Shown here: positions 49,451 to 60,832 of the stretch, one piece after another | How positions within the stretch are numbered: the stretch's first letter is position 1 | How the letters are laid out: each line of letters opens with the position of its first letter | Origin: Cymbidium sinense | Taxonomy: Eukaryota > Streptophyta > Magnoliopsida > Asparagales > Orchidaceae | NCBI GenBank assembly: GCA_021442155.1 | Contig: CM038220.1 | Span: 77,363,817 to 77,427,816, forward strand | Length of the DNA stretch: 64,000 nt | Reading direction: 5' to 3' | Notes under the pieces: generated by a model | The model's database searches: none | What the model was told of the DNA's origin: nothing | The model's input: the letters and a program-made list of their open reading frames with translations, nothing else | Translations under genes and position numbers: made by a program

Positions 49451-49599
49451 TATTTCCAACTTCTTCTTGTAAGAAATTGGATTTCTTGAAACTTCAATGG
49501 ATGGTTTAACGGTTGAGCAACCAAGATGGTGAAGCATTAGTAAACCGTCATTGAACAACTCAAAAGTCGATGAGAATTTTAAAGTATCATTCTCTATGA

Positions 49600-50450
49600 T
49601 GTTACTGATGTCGTTAACTTGCATGTGAGGGGTAATCGAATCTAAGGATTTTGACCCATCCGAGTTGTTTGTCCAAGTGTTACTTGATGACATTAACTCG
49701 AAAGAGGTCGAATTGAATCGGATTTTTTCACCCAAGATTGTTTGTCAAGTGTTGCAGATGTTAACCTATTTGGAATAGTCAATTGGATCCGTTGAGGATT
49801 TTGACCTATCCGAGGTTGTTTTGTCGAGTGTTACCGGCTGACGTTAACTGCTTGGAAGAGGTTGAATTGAATCCGCTAAGATTTTGACCTATCCAAGGTT
49901 GTTTGTCATAGTATTATTCGATGACGTTAACCTGTATGGAAGAGGTTGAATGGAATCAGCTGAGAATTTTTGACCAATCCGAGGTTGTTTGTCAGAGTAT
50001 GACTCGATGGCGTTAACCTGTATGGAAGATGTCGAATTGAATCCGTTGAGAATTTTCGACCTATCCTAGGATGTTTGTCAGAGTGTTACCTGATGACGTT
50101 AACCTACATGGAAGAAGTTGAATGAAATCCGATGAGGATTTTTGACCTCTCTGAGGTTGTTTATCAGAGTGTTACCCGACGCAACTGTGGAAGAGATTGA
50201 ATTGAATCCGCCGAGGATTTTGACCTATCCAGGTTGTTTGTCGGGTATTACCCGGCGACGTTAACTGTATGGAAGAGGTCGAATTGAATCCGCGGGATTT
50301 TGACCTATCCGGGTTGTTTGTCGAGTGTTACTACGACATTAACCTATATGGAAGAGGTCAAAGGCCGAGGATTTTGACTCATCCGGTTGTTTGTCAAAGT
50401 ATTACTTGATGACATTAACCTGTATGGAAGAGGTCGAATCAAAACATCCG
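49600..50450 (-). repeat. 84-86-bp array, about 9-10 units
   Basis: Units share GGATTTTGACCTATCCGAGG, TTGTTTGTC, GTTACCCGATGACGTTAACC and TGTATGGAAGAGGT. Same unit as at 42340-42720 and 62490-63070. Confidence 0.85.
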
Positions 50451-50788
50451 TTTGTGGTTGTAACCAAAGTTTCTCCTTAACCTTGGTCTTGTTTTTCCAT
50501 GAGTATGATTGAAAAATCATAATTTGCAAAGGTATATCTCTTTCAATGTTGAAATATCCTCCAACTTTGACTTGTTCCTTGGGATGGTAATCGATTAGAT
50601 GCTTAACATGAGCAATCTTCTGAGATTAAGAGTTACCCCTTTTGATAAAATCAAGGAACGAAGTTTGATGAATCTTCATTCTTGCACTCTTAAAAGCTTG
50701 AAATGCACCTCGATGGCGGTTTGATCTTGTTGAAAACTTGGTCACCATACATATGAAATAATGGGAATCGTTTCCATACGGCCAAACC
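50451..50788 (-). other. 5' leader of the minus-strand element
   Basis: Unique stretch between the primer-site-like sequence and the array. It aligns loosely with 62175-62490 of the plus-strand sister (ACCAAGTTT, AACAAGATCAAA, AACTTCGTTCCTT). Short broken reading frames only. Confidence 0.5.
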
Positions 50789-51572
50789 TGCTATGCTAGA
50801 AAACTAGTTCAGAGTAAAAGTTTACTTTAGCCTTGTTATGAAATCCAAAGACACACATAGTATTTAAAGAGTGAACAAGAAAACTCAGAATGAGAAAATC
50901 TAAAAGAGGAAAAAAATCACTGGGACTAGCCAGAAAACTTCCATTATGTATCTGTTTTCAAAGTACAAAATCTTCCATAACGATTACTGAATTGTATATG
51001 AGAAAGGAACAACAACTATGTAGTCACGTTCAGATGATAATAATTGCTAGTGGTAGCAGATGATGGTGAACAACGAGGAATAGCAATTGACGATGAAGGT
51101 CATCAATGGAGACCACGAGGTTACGACGGCGAGATGGTGCTACCGACGGTTACCCATGGCGGTGGTTGACGTGCCGGCACTGATTGTGATTGGAAGATCT
51201 TCAAGCTTTATGGCTCTCTCTCTCTTGCTCCCTCATAGAAATGAGTAGCTATTTATAGATTGGAGGAGCGCTCTGTAAATATATGCAAAATCGAACCACT
51301 CCACTTCATGACGGCTGTGAATGATTCTTTTGATCATTTGATGTATTTTAAGTATTTGAATGCTCAAACGGGAATTATGAGATCTTGGGCTTGTTAGATT
51401 CGGCTCATCAAGACGCTCGATTTGACTATAAACACTCCATGCTTAAGATCTATTTATGGATTTAACTGATATCCCAAAGTTTTTAAGGATATTTTAAGTG
51501 TCTTGTTATAGGATCAACTTGCTTTTGACATCAAGATCTTGCGATTCAAGTAGAATTTTCATTGTCATATCA
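50789..51572 (-). repeat. 5' LTR (784 bp) of the minus-strand element
   Basis: On the minus strand starts TGATATGACAATG, with ATCTTGATGTCAAAAGCAAG, TATAAATAG (51249-51257), a GC-rich segment, and AACTTTTACTCTGAA to the end TAGCA. Homologous to the LTRs at 35743, 45873 and 61501. Confidence 0.78.
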
Positions 51573-51904
51573 ATTATCATTAAGTTCTAAAATTTAATAT
51601 AGTTTAAATAAAGCAACTCATGAGTAAATTGACTTAAATTTGATTCATTAATTTATCAAATTTTGCTCATTAGCTATTTATAAATTTGTGGGGCTCTGCT
51701 CAGGCGCACTAGGGAACAACAAATGATATGGTGCCCCAAAGTGCTCTGATAGATATCTATCAAAATAAATGATTTATTAAGACACTTGATAATGATATCG
51801 CTCAAGCACCTATTGACATAAGGTTAAGGGCACAGTGGAGAGGGTGTTTAAGCTGAACGATACTAAATAATAAAAATTGCAAAATAAGAGCCCCAAATTA
51901 AGTA
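51573..51904. other. AT-rich spacer, no feature seen
   Basis: No ORF or RNA gene. An ACTCATGAGTAAATTGA phrase at 51617 recalls scraps at about 34070. Confidence 0.4.
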
Positions 51905-52152
51905 GAGAAACTTATATACATAGCACATAATTCTTATGCATTTATATATCTAGTGTTTAAAATTTGATATTTATTTAAATAATATTTTTTATGCCAAAAA
52001 AAAATGCATTTTATTTTTAAAATACAATGATGGTACTATTTTTTTAAATATAATAATGAAGATTTGGATTCGATGTTATTTAAGTAAATATCAAGTTTTG
52101 GATGTTAGATATATAAATATAAAAAAAATGTATGTCATGTATATAAATTTTC
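51905..52152. mobile_element. foldback MITE, copy B
   Basis: The left end (CTTATATACATAGCACATAA, TTTATATATCTAGTGTTTAA) is inverted at the right end (TTTTGGATGTTAGATATATA, GTCATGTATATAA). Same family as 5268-5592. Confidence 0.6.
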
Positions 52153-52166
52153 CAATTTAATTAATG

Positions 52167-52424
52167 GAAGATTTAAATATATATCACATAATTCTTATGC
52201 ATTTACATATTCAATATCTAAAGTAAGATATTTACTTATTTAATACTTTCTTATACTTTAAAAGTTATATTTCACTTTTAAAAAGTAAGTGAGATAATAT
52301 TTTTGATGTGATATTGAAAATTAGGATGTTATATATATATATATATAAATATAAAAAAATAAAATTTAGATGTTAGATAAGTAAATACATAAGAGTTTGT
52401 ATGGTATGTATGTAAAAACCCTTT
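52167..52424. mobile_element. foldback MITE, copy C
   Basis: Lies about 15 bp after copy B in the same layout: ATATATATCACATAATTCTT on the left and AATTTAGATGTTAGATAAGT with GTATGTATGTAAAAACCC inverted on the right. A further half-end (ATATATCAAACAATTCTTAT) occurs near 52880. Confidence 0.6.
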
Positions 52425-53428
52425 ATTAATATCCTAATAGATATTTTTTAAACATTCAATTAAAATATTTGTGCAATAAAAGTTATGATTTTAAAGTGTC
52501 TTCTCCTTTATACACAAATTGCCCCATCGATATTTTTTTCTTGCTTCTAAGTATTTGGTCATGATTAAAAGAATCGATACCTGATCAGAAATAAGAAACC
52601 TATTTAAAAGAGATCTTACACAAAAACAATTTAAGTTTCAAATTATAAATTTAATGTAAAAGGAATTAAGTTTTAAAAACTTTGATAATAAATTTTATAT
52701 TTTAACTACAACTATTAGTAGAAAATGACTATTGAGTGTCATTTTATAATATAAAAATCATCTTATAATATTACATAATATCATTTTTTTAAAAATATTT
52801 TTTTATTATTTATCTTATATTTCTTATACCAAATTACATTAGAAGATTCTGAAATGATTTTTTTCAGAAAATATTTCAATATATATCAAACAATTCTTAT
52901 GAATTTATATATAATATTTTCTTAAACATGAAAAAAAATTATTTTACTAAAAAAAGTTAATGATATTAGTGGAGGATAGAGTTTGAACATTAGAAGGTGT
53001 TAGGTGCTCGTCAACAAGCCAATTATTGGTCCACTAAATTATTCTCTTTGAAAGAAAAAAGAGATTGATGATAAAAAAAAAAGGCAAAGATCCAACTAAC
53101 ATCAAATATTGACAAACATTAGATGATATTTGATTACAAATGTTAGATGCATGTTGACGATCAGTGATATATTTCAATCATTTTCTTATAAAAGAGAAGA
53201 TTGAGGGATATCATGGGAGGCTTAATTGTCAAGGACATTGGATGACAATCGATTGGGGACACTTGATGATGGTTAGAGTCCGTTCAATTATTATGCTTAT
53301 AAGAGAGGAATTGAAGGAGTATGAAGGTGAATGTTAAATATCAATAGCTAACAAATGCCAAAAGTCAATCCTTAGTATAAGTCAAGTGTTGTTTGATGAG
53401 TAATATCAAAGGTGTTGATGACTAGAGG
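52425..53428. other. AT-rich intergenic, no gene
   Basis: Nothing beyond a lone MITE end near 52880 and short repeated phrases around 53100-53400 (GACAAACATTAGATGA, GACAATCGATTGGGGACA). Confidence 0.45.
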
Positions 53429-53436
53429 TCTATAAT
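53429..53436. repeat. 8-bp TSD of the hAT element (TCTATAAT)
   Basis: Identical to 56571-56578. Confidence 0.9.
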
Positions 53437-53699
53437 TAGGGATGCAAACGAACCAAACCAAACCGAGCCAAGGCATGTTCAGGCTTGAGCTCGATAAGAT
53501 CTTTGGAGCTCGAGCTCGGTTCGAGCTCGTGTGTCTGTGTTCGAGCTCGGTTCGTTTAGCAACCGAGTTGTTCAAGCTTGGTTTGAGATTAGTTTGTGTT
53601 TGGTTTCGTTTAAAGCTAATCGAGCCCTTATCGAGTAGCTTGATTATTTATGATAAACGAGCTTAATCAAATGTATTAACGAACACTGTTATCAAGCCT

Positions 53700-53910
53700 T
53701 ATCGAGCAGTAACTAAACGAGCCTTATTGAGCAGTAACTAAACGAGCCTTATCGAGTAGAAACTAAACTAGCCTTACTGAGCCTTACCGAGCTTTAACGA
53801 GCAGTAAGTAAACAAGCCTTAATGAGCACTAAATAAACGAGCCTTAACGAGCACTAAATAAATGAGCCTTAACAAGCAGTAAATAAACGAGACTTATTAA
53901 GTACTTTAAC
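53700..53910. repeat. 25-27-bp subterminal repeats in the hAT element
   Basis: About eight or nine units of AACGAGCCTTATCGAGCAGTAACTA-type. Subterminal repeats of this kind are usual transposase-binding regions in hAT elements. Confidence 0.75.
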
Positions 53911-54884
53911 GAGCTGAATTTGTGTTCATGAATAAATAAGCAATAAAATTTGTAATAATTATAATATTTTTAAAGAATTTGTAAAATAATTAGCTAAAAA
54001 TAAAATTTTATTGCATTTAAGAGAAAGAAAACAAAGTCCTTAAAGTGGACAACTCTCAAAATCTGATGCTAAAAAAGTTACAAGAATATAAGATAGCCTA
54101 AAAAGAATAGTCCTTAAACCAAGTACAATAAAATAAAATACAAAAACTAACGGTCTAATGACAAAAGAAAAAAATGAGATAAACTCCAACCACCTCCAAG
54201 AAATAAGAGACCGCATAATCAAGATAAATAAGTTGAATTTCAAATGTAATAAGAAAGTTTGAAAGAGTCACCAAGAAGAACTCAAATATTAGTAATATAA
54301 GCCTGTAAGAACTCAAAAGAGATTAGTAAATAGTAACGTAAGCTTAAACTTAAAAAGAAAGAATAGTTAGCCTACGGTAAGTCCCAATTCCCAAACCAAT
54401 CAGGCTGCAGTAAGGTCAATCAGCTTAATGGAGCTAGATAGAAACAATTACAAACCAGGCAGTACGAACAGCCAACAAAACCTACAAAACAGATAGCCAA
54501 ACCACCAACACTACAAAACAGATCCCAAACCATCATATATAAAAAACAGAGTGCAAAATCAAATATAAAAAAACTTGAAATCATAAAGAAATTGTCACCA
54601 AGAACAAACCAAATAGGTCAGAAACCATAAGGAAATTTTCAGCCACCAAGAACAGTCAGCCAAACAGTAGAAACCATAGAAATTTTCATCCACCAAGAAC
54701 ACAACAGGGCTGCAGAAATCAGATGGAATTTTTCACCACCAAGAACAAACAGAGCAGAAATCATATATAAAACTCAGAAATCTGCAACTTGTATGAGCAA
54801 CAGGGCGCAGGAACAACCAAACAACCATCAAGAGGAACAACAATTTAGGAGCTCATTGTGGCCACAAGCATGGGGACCCATGTA

Positions 54885-55115
54885 TGTGAGGGTGGGCAAT
54901 TACCCCTCAATTTTTTTTTAAATTAAAGTTTCTTTTTTTAAAAAATAAATTTTTCCCCCCTAATAAAAATTCTTGCCCAATAAAGACAATGTTTTTTTTC
55001 ATTTTATTAGTTTGCCCACCCTAAAAATTAATAAATGATAATAAAAATTTTTGTTTGAAATTTTGATAATTAGTTTGCCCACTCTGAAAAAAATAGCTGG
55101 TTCCGCCCCTAGCCA
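54885..55115. other. possible small insertion inside the hAT element
   Basis: A stretch starting near GGGTGGGCAATTACCCCT and ending CTGGTTCCGCCCCTAG, with TTTGCCCACCCT and TTTGCCCACTCT repeated. The ending resembles known plant TE ends, but no TIR or TSD is clear. Confidence 0.25.
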
Positions 55116-55788
55116 CAAGACCACAAGGTTGCCAAAAAACAGAAAACATAAGTGCATAACTCTTTGCAACCATATATGCTCACATGGCCACACCCTTCAC
55201 ACCTCCCCATACTTCTTATATTAATACCATAAGATATTAAAGATAGCCAACATTTTAGGATTCACATTCCAAAGACATAATCCCCATATGACAAAGAACA
55301 ATCAAAGAAAAATAATTTTTCTCGCAAACAACCTAAAAATTGAAATTGACGAAGAGCCAAGAAGAATAGACCACATTTTACCTCAAGATAATTTCGTGAA
55401 CATGCTTACCGCTTGCAAACAACCGAACAATTGCAGAATGATTTTCACTGATTCCGTGACAATTTAAAAAAAATGAAGTTCACAATTGAAAAAAAAATGA
55501 TTTCCACTGATTCCATCAGAATTCAAAAAGAAAAGAGAAAAACTCAAAGTCTCAAACTGTCAGACATAATGAAAATATCAAAACATTTGGAATTTATTTA
55601 GGGCATAACCCTAAACAATGACATAATGGAAATAAACCAATCAAACTTCTCCACAAAGATTTTACTCTCATTACTAAGAGTTCACAAGAAATGACACGAC
55701 CATGATTCCCTCAATCAAATATTTCGAGTTCATTTCCTCTCATTCGTCGATCTCCACAAATATAAATCGAAAATAATAAATCACTTAC

Positions 55789-55990
55789 CTCGGCCACAAT
55801 ACAGAGCACAGTCGAACTCTATGAACAATACAAAATATTTCTCTTCCGTGGCTCTAGCTTCTAGGGTTTTCTTTGCGGGGAAGAACCGAAGAGAAGAAGT
55901 ATGCGGCGACTGTAAGGGGAATTAGGAATAACCGAATAAGAGCCTTAGCTGCTTACTCGCTTAGGGTTACATATTTTTACTTATCGCCTA
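55789..55990 (-). promoter_or_regulatory. leader exon-like segment with splice donor in hAT
   Basis: On the minus strand: a C/T-rich leader (CTTCTTCTCTTCGGTTCTTC, CCCTAGAAGC), then GGCCGAG followed by the donor GTAAGTGA (intron from 55788 down). It looks like the 5' UTR first exon of a gene, most likely the lost transposase or a captured host leader. No coding sequence follows. Confidence 0.45.
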
Positions 55991-56570
55991 TCATTTAATA
56001 GCTACCGTCCATCAATAAACTAACAAGATTGAGGAAGCCGACCTCGCTTCGACGGACTCGGAGCTAATGAGTGAGTCGATGGATGGAAGTCACCGAAGCC
56101 ATGATTAATGGATAATGGTTATTACTTATTATGTAATATTAAAATTAAAATTAAGAAATTTTATTACAATTTAAAGTTAAGGAATTTTATTATATAATAT
56201 TAAAATTAAAATTCATATAAATATAAATATATTTTAATTTAGTTAATGTTTACATTTTTTCATAAATGTTAAATATTTTCTTAAAATTACTTAACGAGCT
56301 TGTTCAGTATGTTCATGAACATTAAACGATACCACCATCATAATCGATTATCGAAGCTTCTTAACGAGCTTGTTCATGAACATTAAATGATACTGTTCAC
56401 GATCATAATCGAATCGAAGCTATGAGTTGTTCGAGCTTGTTCATTTACCAATCGAGTATTCACAAAAGTGTTCAAGCTTGTTTGATTACTTAATCAAACG
56501 ATCATGAACGATCTCTTATCGAGCCAAGCTTCGAGTAGCTTGTCGAACGCTCGGTTCGTTTGCAGCCCTA

Positions 56571-56578
56571 TCTATAAT
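56571..56578. repeat. 8-bp TSD of the hAT element, right copy
   Basis: TCTATAAT, identical to the left copy. Confidence 0.9.
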
Positions 56579-57607
56579 ACTCCAAATCTAAAAACTCTAT
56601 ATCAAAGCTCTCTTAAAAAATATGAAGAACCCCCTACTATGAATAAATAAAAGTAAGGCCTATTTATAACTTGGGGAGTATTTTAATATTTTCAGCAAAA
56701 AAAAAAAATTTAGATATTTTATTACATTAAGAATATCATAATTGAGTGATATTGGTCTTGACTAATTCATAAAATTGAAATACTTTTTTATATTATAATC
56801 ATATAAAAAATAAAGGTGATTTGATCCCTTAAATAGCCTCTAGAAAATTTTAATCATATTTCATATACCTGACTTAAGTTCATTTGGAGTTAGATTAAAA
56901 TATTATTATTATTGAGTTTATCTATTAAGATACTCATTTTGATCATAAATTTGCTTTAAATAAAGTGATTTAACATCTAAAACTTTTGTCAAAATATATT
57001 TTAGATTAAATGAATTTTTTAGTGGTATATCATGAATGAAATGATAACTAGAATCAAAACTAAATTTTATGAAAACTATAAATGTGTTGTTTGAGATTCA
57101 AAAGTTATAAAAAATATGAACATATAACATAATGCTTTATGTTCTATTACAATAATAGCATATCAATAAAAGAGTTCTATTGCATATGAATGATGATCAA
57201 ACCATCGTTAGAAAAAAATTTTGAAATAATTTATGACATTAATTTTGAAGATAATCACATCGATAGGTAGAGTAACTTTTACATCTTAGTCTAAAATGAG
57301 CATTTGCATGTGATGAGAAAAACATAAAAAGCAAGGAACACCTAACTTTGTTTGTAAAAACTTGTCGACATGAAAAAGCACACTCTTAAAAAAATGTTGT
57401 TAGTTTGGTCTCAAATTATCATTTGCCTCCCTTTTCCAATGTTAGAGGAGGCATCAATATAATATAAAAACCTAACTTTAGAAGGAAGTCTATAATTTGT
57501 GATGGGGTAAAGAACATGGAAGCCGTGACTTCGTTGGCTTTAAGAGGCAACCAAATTATCTTCCTCCTAGAATAAATGGATGAACTCATCAATTAAAATT
57601 TAATAAA
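56579..57607. other. AT-rich intergenic, no feature seen
   Basis: No ORF, RNA gene or convincing repeat. The stretch near 57240-57580 is slightly less AT-rich and may be old retroelement DNA. Confidence 0.4.
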
Positions 57608-58135
57608 TTATGCTTCGCAAATGCTGGATCGCTGCTGCATTGGACTGTCTTTTTTTCCTATTATTCCGATGGTGGGTGCTTGCGGGTTTCTGTGATGCTG
57701 GACGATTTTTTGAATGGACGATGATGAGACGGTTGCTGCTTGGTGCTATACCTTGGCCTTTAGCAGCATTTTGGATGCTTCCCCGTGGATGGACCGTATC
57801 TGCAACCTGGAACAACATTCTCTACCCTGCGGGGTTTCTTTCTTTTCAATATGGATCCAGTTCCATTTGCGGGCAGATGTTGTCAACCGTCGGTAGCTCT
57901 TTTGGGATTAAATTGATCTTTGTCTTCTGATGTTCACTTAAGTTTTGATCTCTGAGTCCATTGAACTGTTGCTCTAATTTTTTTCTATTATTTTTCTATT
58001 AACTTGGTATAAGTTTCCTTCTGACTCCTGGTTTAACACATACTTGTAATCTGTTACCTTACACTTTGGAATGAAATTGGGCTTTGCCCTCAAATTTTCC
58101 AAAAATAAAAAAAATAATAAATAAATAAATAAAAC
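57608..58135 (+). mobile_element. possible 5'-truncated retroposon with A-rich tail
   Basis: A 0.5-kb block less AT-rich than its flanks ends in GAAATTGGGCTTTGCCCTC, then AAAATAAAAAAAATAATAAA-type A-rich repeats, like the 3' end of a LINE or processed retrogene. A 106-codon ORF (57610-57930) fills the first part but shows no domain I recognise. No target duplication is clear. Confidence 0.35.
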
Positions 58136-58726
58136 AACACATGTCAACATAATCTATCTAAATAAATAAATAGGTCATACATATGATAAAACTATCTATC
58201 CAAAGGAGAAAAAATAGACAAAAGCTGGGAAGATCAAAACAATATCACAATGTACCCTACATTTCATGAAGTTGTCAGTGCTTTGGAATTTTCTATGGCT
58301 TTGGAGTTCTAAATATACAAAATGATTTAGTTAGAAAATCTTAGTATGTATTTTTGATCTTTAATAGGTATAATCATATCAAAATACTTTCCTTTTGTAC
58401 TAACAATGGATGCATCATATTGCTCAATCCCTCAATTAGAAAATAATTGGATGATCTCATCTTTGAGCTAGCTAGATCAACCTAATCGACTCATTTTTTT
58501 TTTTGTATAATATAAAATTGATAAACTCACTTTTCATATAATAAACATCATAACACTTTATATATAGATGCATATGCTACTACAATTTCATCTCTTAAAA
58601 CATTGAAGGCAAAATTTCTTTGACTAATTAATGCACTCAAATGGAATCATGCCGAACTTACCCAATCATAAAAAAAGTTGAGCGGTCCCTATCTGGTGAA
58701 ATGTTATTAGGTGTTATTAGGTGAGC
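58136..58726. other. AT-rich intergenic, no feature seen
   Basis: No ORF or RNA gene found. Confidence 0.4.
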
Positions 58727-58765
<39 letters not shown>

Positions 58766-58797
58766 TATTATATATTATATATATATATATATATATA
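58727..58797. repeat. (TTA)n then (TA)n microsatellite
   Basis: About 12 TTA units pass into TATAT repeats. Confidence 0.88.
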
Positions 58798-58910
58798 AAG
58801 TGATAGTTAACTTAAGTGATAATATTTTATGAAATTTTATATTAATATTTTGAGATGAAATCTCAATTACATTAAATATATGCTTTCATACTGAATTAAA
58901 AAAAAAAAAA

Positions 58911-58926
58911 GAGAGAGAGAGAGAGA
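58911..58926. repeat. (GA)n after an A-run
   Basis: An A12-13 run followed by eight GA units. Confidence 0.85.
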
Positions 58927-59237
58927 ATATATTTGACTTGAAAACAGTGATTCCAAAGTCATCAAACATCGGGATCCCTTCCATCCCTCACTGATTACTT
59001 AGCATAAAAGCTTCCTTCAACAAAATCCAAAAGAATTAAGCCTGACCAATAAGCTCCTGCAGAGCTTAGAAAAATCTTAAAAAGGATAAGCATAACTAGC
59101 TATCTAGCTAGCCATATATGCATGCATAGTATAATCTACACATCATCGACTCATCATCCTAGATATATATGTCCATCCATAACAAATATCGATATCTATA
59201 ATTAATACGTCCTCGTTCTTCTACTGATCAGTTATCA

Positions 59238-59781
59238 TCATCCATTAAAAGTATATCCATGCCCCATCCCATCAATGAAATACCCCGGCATCGGCTGTCC
59301 ATCATCCATGCCATTTCCGAAAATTCCATACCCTACATGCATCACATCTTGCTGCTGCTGTTGCTGGCGATCTGTATTCGTAGTACTGCCGTTGCTGTTG
59401 AGGCATGGCCGGGGTGGTTGTCGGACTGGGTTCTCTGATCCGAATCGAAGCTGAACCCGTCGGTACTGTACTGCCCGGTCGGAACGCCGGTGAATTGCTG
59501 AACCATGGCTCGGAAGTTGGCGGTGTCGGTGTTGAGCAGGGTGGTGGGGCCCGACGAGATGCCCTCGAGCGCTTACGTGGCGGAGCTTTTCCTACGGAGC
59601 GAGAGACGCCGCTGACGCCGGCATCGGGGACAGCGGGAGCGGTTGTGACGACTGTTGGGTCGGCGGGGATGGATGTTGCGATGAACTGATGGGAAGGGTG
59701 GTGGCTGAGGTGGATTCCGGAGGAGTCGCGGTGGAATAACTGAGCCCAGTTAGCGGTGGGTTCGGAGGTGGCGTCGGTCAT
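59238..59781 (-). pseudogene. VQ-motif protein gene, two frame breaks
   Basis: VQ proteins bind WRKY transcription factors through a short FxxxVQxxTG motif. Start: I choose the ATG at 59779-59781 (MTDATSEPTANWAQLF), because VQ proteins of this kind begin shortly before a W-A-Q phrase; an upstream ATG at 59869-59871 is open too. First frame: basic region PPRKRSRASRRAP. After a one-base loss in the GGGCCCC run near 59560, the second frame reads TTLLNTDTANFRAMVQQFTG (about 59556-59497), the full VQ motif. A second frame change near 59440 leads to a Gln-rich, Gly/Met-rich tail ending MGHGYTFNG and a stop at 59238-59240. Single-exon, GC-rich, VQ22-like by feel. All three pieces look protein-like, so a sequence error or a recent mutation is more likely than long decay. 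Confidence 0.7.
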
Positions 59782-59971
59782 CGCCGCGGTTGTGAGGAAG
59801 GTGGAGAGAGGCAGAAACTCATGTTTGGTTTGAATATATAGCTGGAGGGCATGTGGAACAGTCTCCTGCATCTTGAACCGTCGGTTTTCACTACATGCAC
59901 GGTGTAAATTAGACACGTGGAGATCGATAAAAGGCTATCAATCGATCTGCTTGAAGATGCGTGCCCCTAGG

Positions 59972-59977
59972 TTTATA
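59972..59977 (-). promoter_or_regulatory. TATA-like box of the VQ gene
   Basis: Minus-strand GAATATAAAC, about 190 bp before the chosen ATG. A G-box core CACGTG lies between (59914-59919). Confidence 0.45.
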
Positions 59978-60382
59978 TTCACCCGGTCTTAATGATCAAC
60001 AATTAAGATTTTTAAGTATGTATTTTATAGAGTTCAATGCATAGGATTTTTAGAACACGTGTGTTTTCTTTTCTTCTCGAAGTGATGGAGAGAGCTAGCT
60101 GGCGTGGATTCGAGGAAGATTCCTATTGGATCGATGACGACATAGTGATTGTGACTCAGCTTCTGCTTCTGAGCCGACTTCATGTGATATAAAAGTAACT
60201 TTTTTAAACTATTTTTAAAATATCAGAAACAAATATTCATATATTAATAAATATTTGCTACAATATTGCATTTTAAAAAATTATCTGAAAGCTTAAAGGT
60301 AAGGATATAAATGATATTATTAGATTAATCTCCTCTTGAACGAACAGTTCGCTATTTCTCCTCATCTTCGAATCGTTGGTCC

Positions 60383-60436
60383 GGTCAAAGCCGGCAGCTA
60401 TATTAAGGACGTTGACCGCGACTAAACAGACACGTG
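60383..60436 (-). promoter_or_regulatory. W-box pair and G-box upstream of the VQ gene
   Basis: GGTCAA at 60383-60388 (TTGACC on the minus strand), TTGACC at 60412-60417 and CACGTG at 60431-60436; another CACGTG is at 60056-60061. W-boxes are WRKY sites and would suit feedback control of a WRKY partner gene. Short motifs occur by chance, so this is suggestive only. Confidence 0.35.
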
Positions 60437-60473
60437 TTTTTTAAAATACAGAAATCACATAAATGAATTATAT

Positions 60474-60832
60474 TTAAGATCAAATTTATCTTTTAATTAT
60501 TTATAAAAGATTAATTTAGTCACATATTAAATACAAATACTAATTTAATTTTTTGATTATTTGATTAGAAATCAAATTAATTTTCTGTGATATGATGAGT
60601 GAATAAAAATGAGAAAAGAATAAAGTTTGTTAATTATCTACTTCTTTTTATTTTTATTATTTCAAAAATATCCTATAATATTTATTATTCTCTATAATTT
60701 TTTGTTAAATTTTAAATAAAAGGATTAATTTAGTTATTGATCAAATAGTCAAGTGATCAAATTAATTTTTTTATTTAATATGGGATTAAATTAATTTTTC
60801 ATAAATAATTGAGAGACTAATTTGATCTTAAA
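60474..60832. mobile_element. long-armed inverted-repeat MITE
   Basis: Left arm TTAAGATCAAATTTATCTTT, then ATTATTTATAAAAGATTAAT, pairs with the inverted right arm over about 110 bp with scattered mismatches. A non-repetitive centre of about 140 bp is AT-rich without ORF. No clear target duplication. Confidence 0.7.

Larger units (their letters stand above)
48430..51572 (-). mobile_element. gag-pol-less LTR element, one LTR, truncated 3' end
   Basis: Read on the minus strand: an LTR (51572 to 50789) related to those of the 11.3-kb element, a primer-site-like GGTTTGGCCGTATGG, a 300-bp unique part, an 84-86-bp array, a GC-rich CAC/CAT/CGN tract, an about 90-bp array, then a 3' end with the CCTAGGGGGG motif. 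No gag, RT or integrase is present, so it is non-autonomous (LARD-like). The downstream LTR is missing; similarity stops near 48430. Confidence 0.75.
53437..56570. mobile_element. 3.1-kb hAT element, non-autonomous
   Basis: Starts TAGGGATGCAAACGAACC; the reverse complement of its end is TAGGGCTGCAAACGAACC, an 18-bp TIR with one mismatch, bracketed by a perfect 8-bp duplication TCTATAAT, the hAT signature. Subterminal DNA on both sides is rich in GAGCTCGAGC, AACGAGC and TTCGAGC motifs. No transposase is readable. A minus-strand leader-like exon with a splice donor near 55789 suggests derivation from a longer, autonomous element by internal deletion. Confidence 0.88.

Noticed and set aside
49121..49735. 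Overlapping minus-strand ORFs of 134-204 codons
   Set aside because: They span two kinds of repeat with low-complexity His/Arg/Pro translation and are not matched in the sister element.
59405..59689. Plus-strand 94-codon ORF
   Set aside because: Shadow of the minus-strand VQ gene, which carries the recognisable motif.
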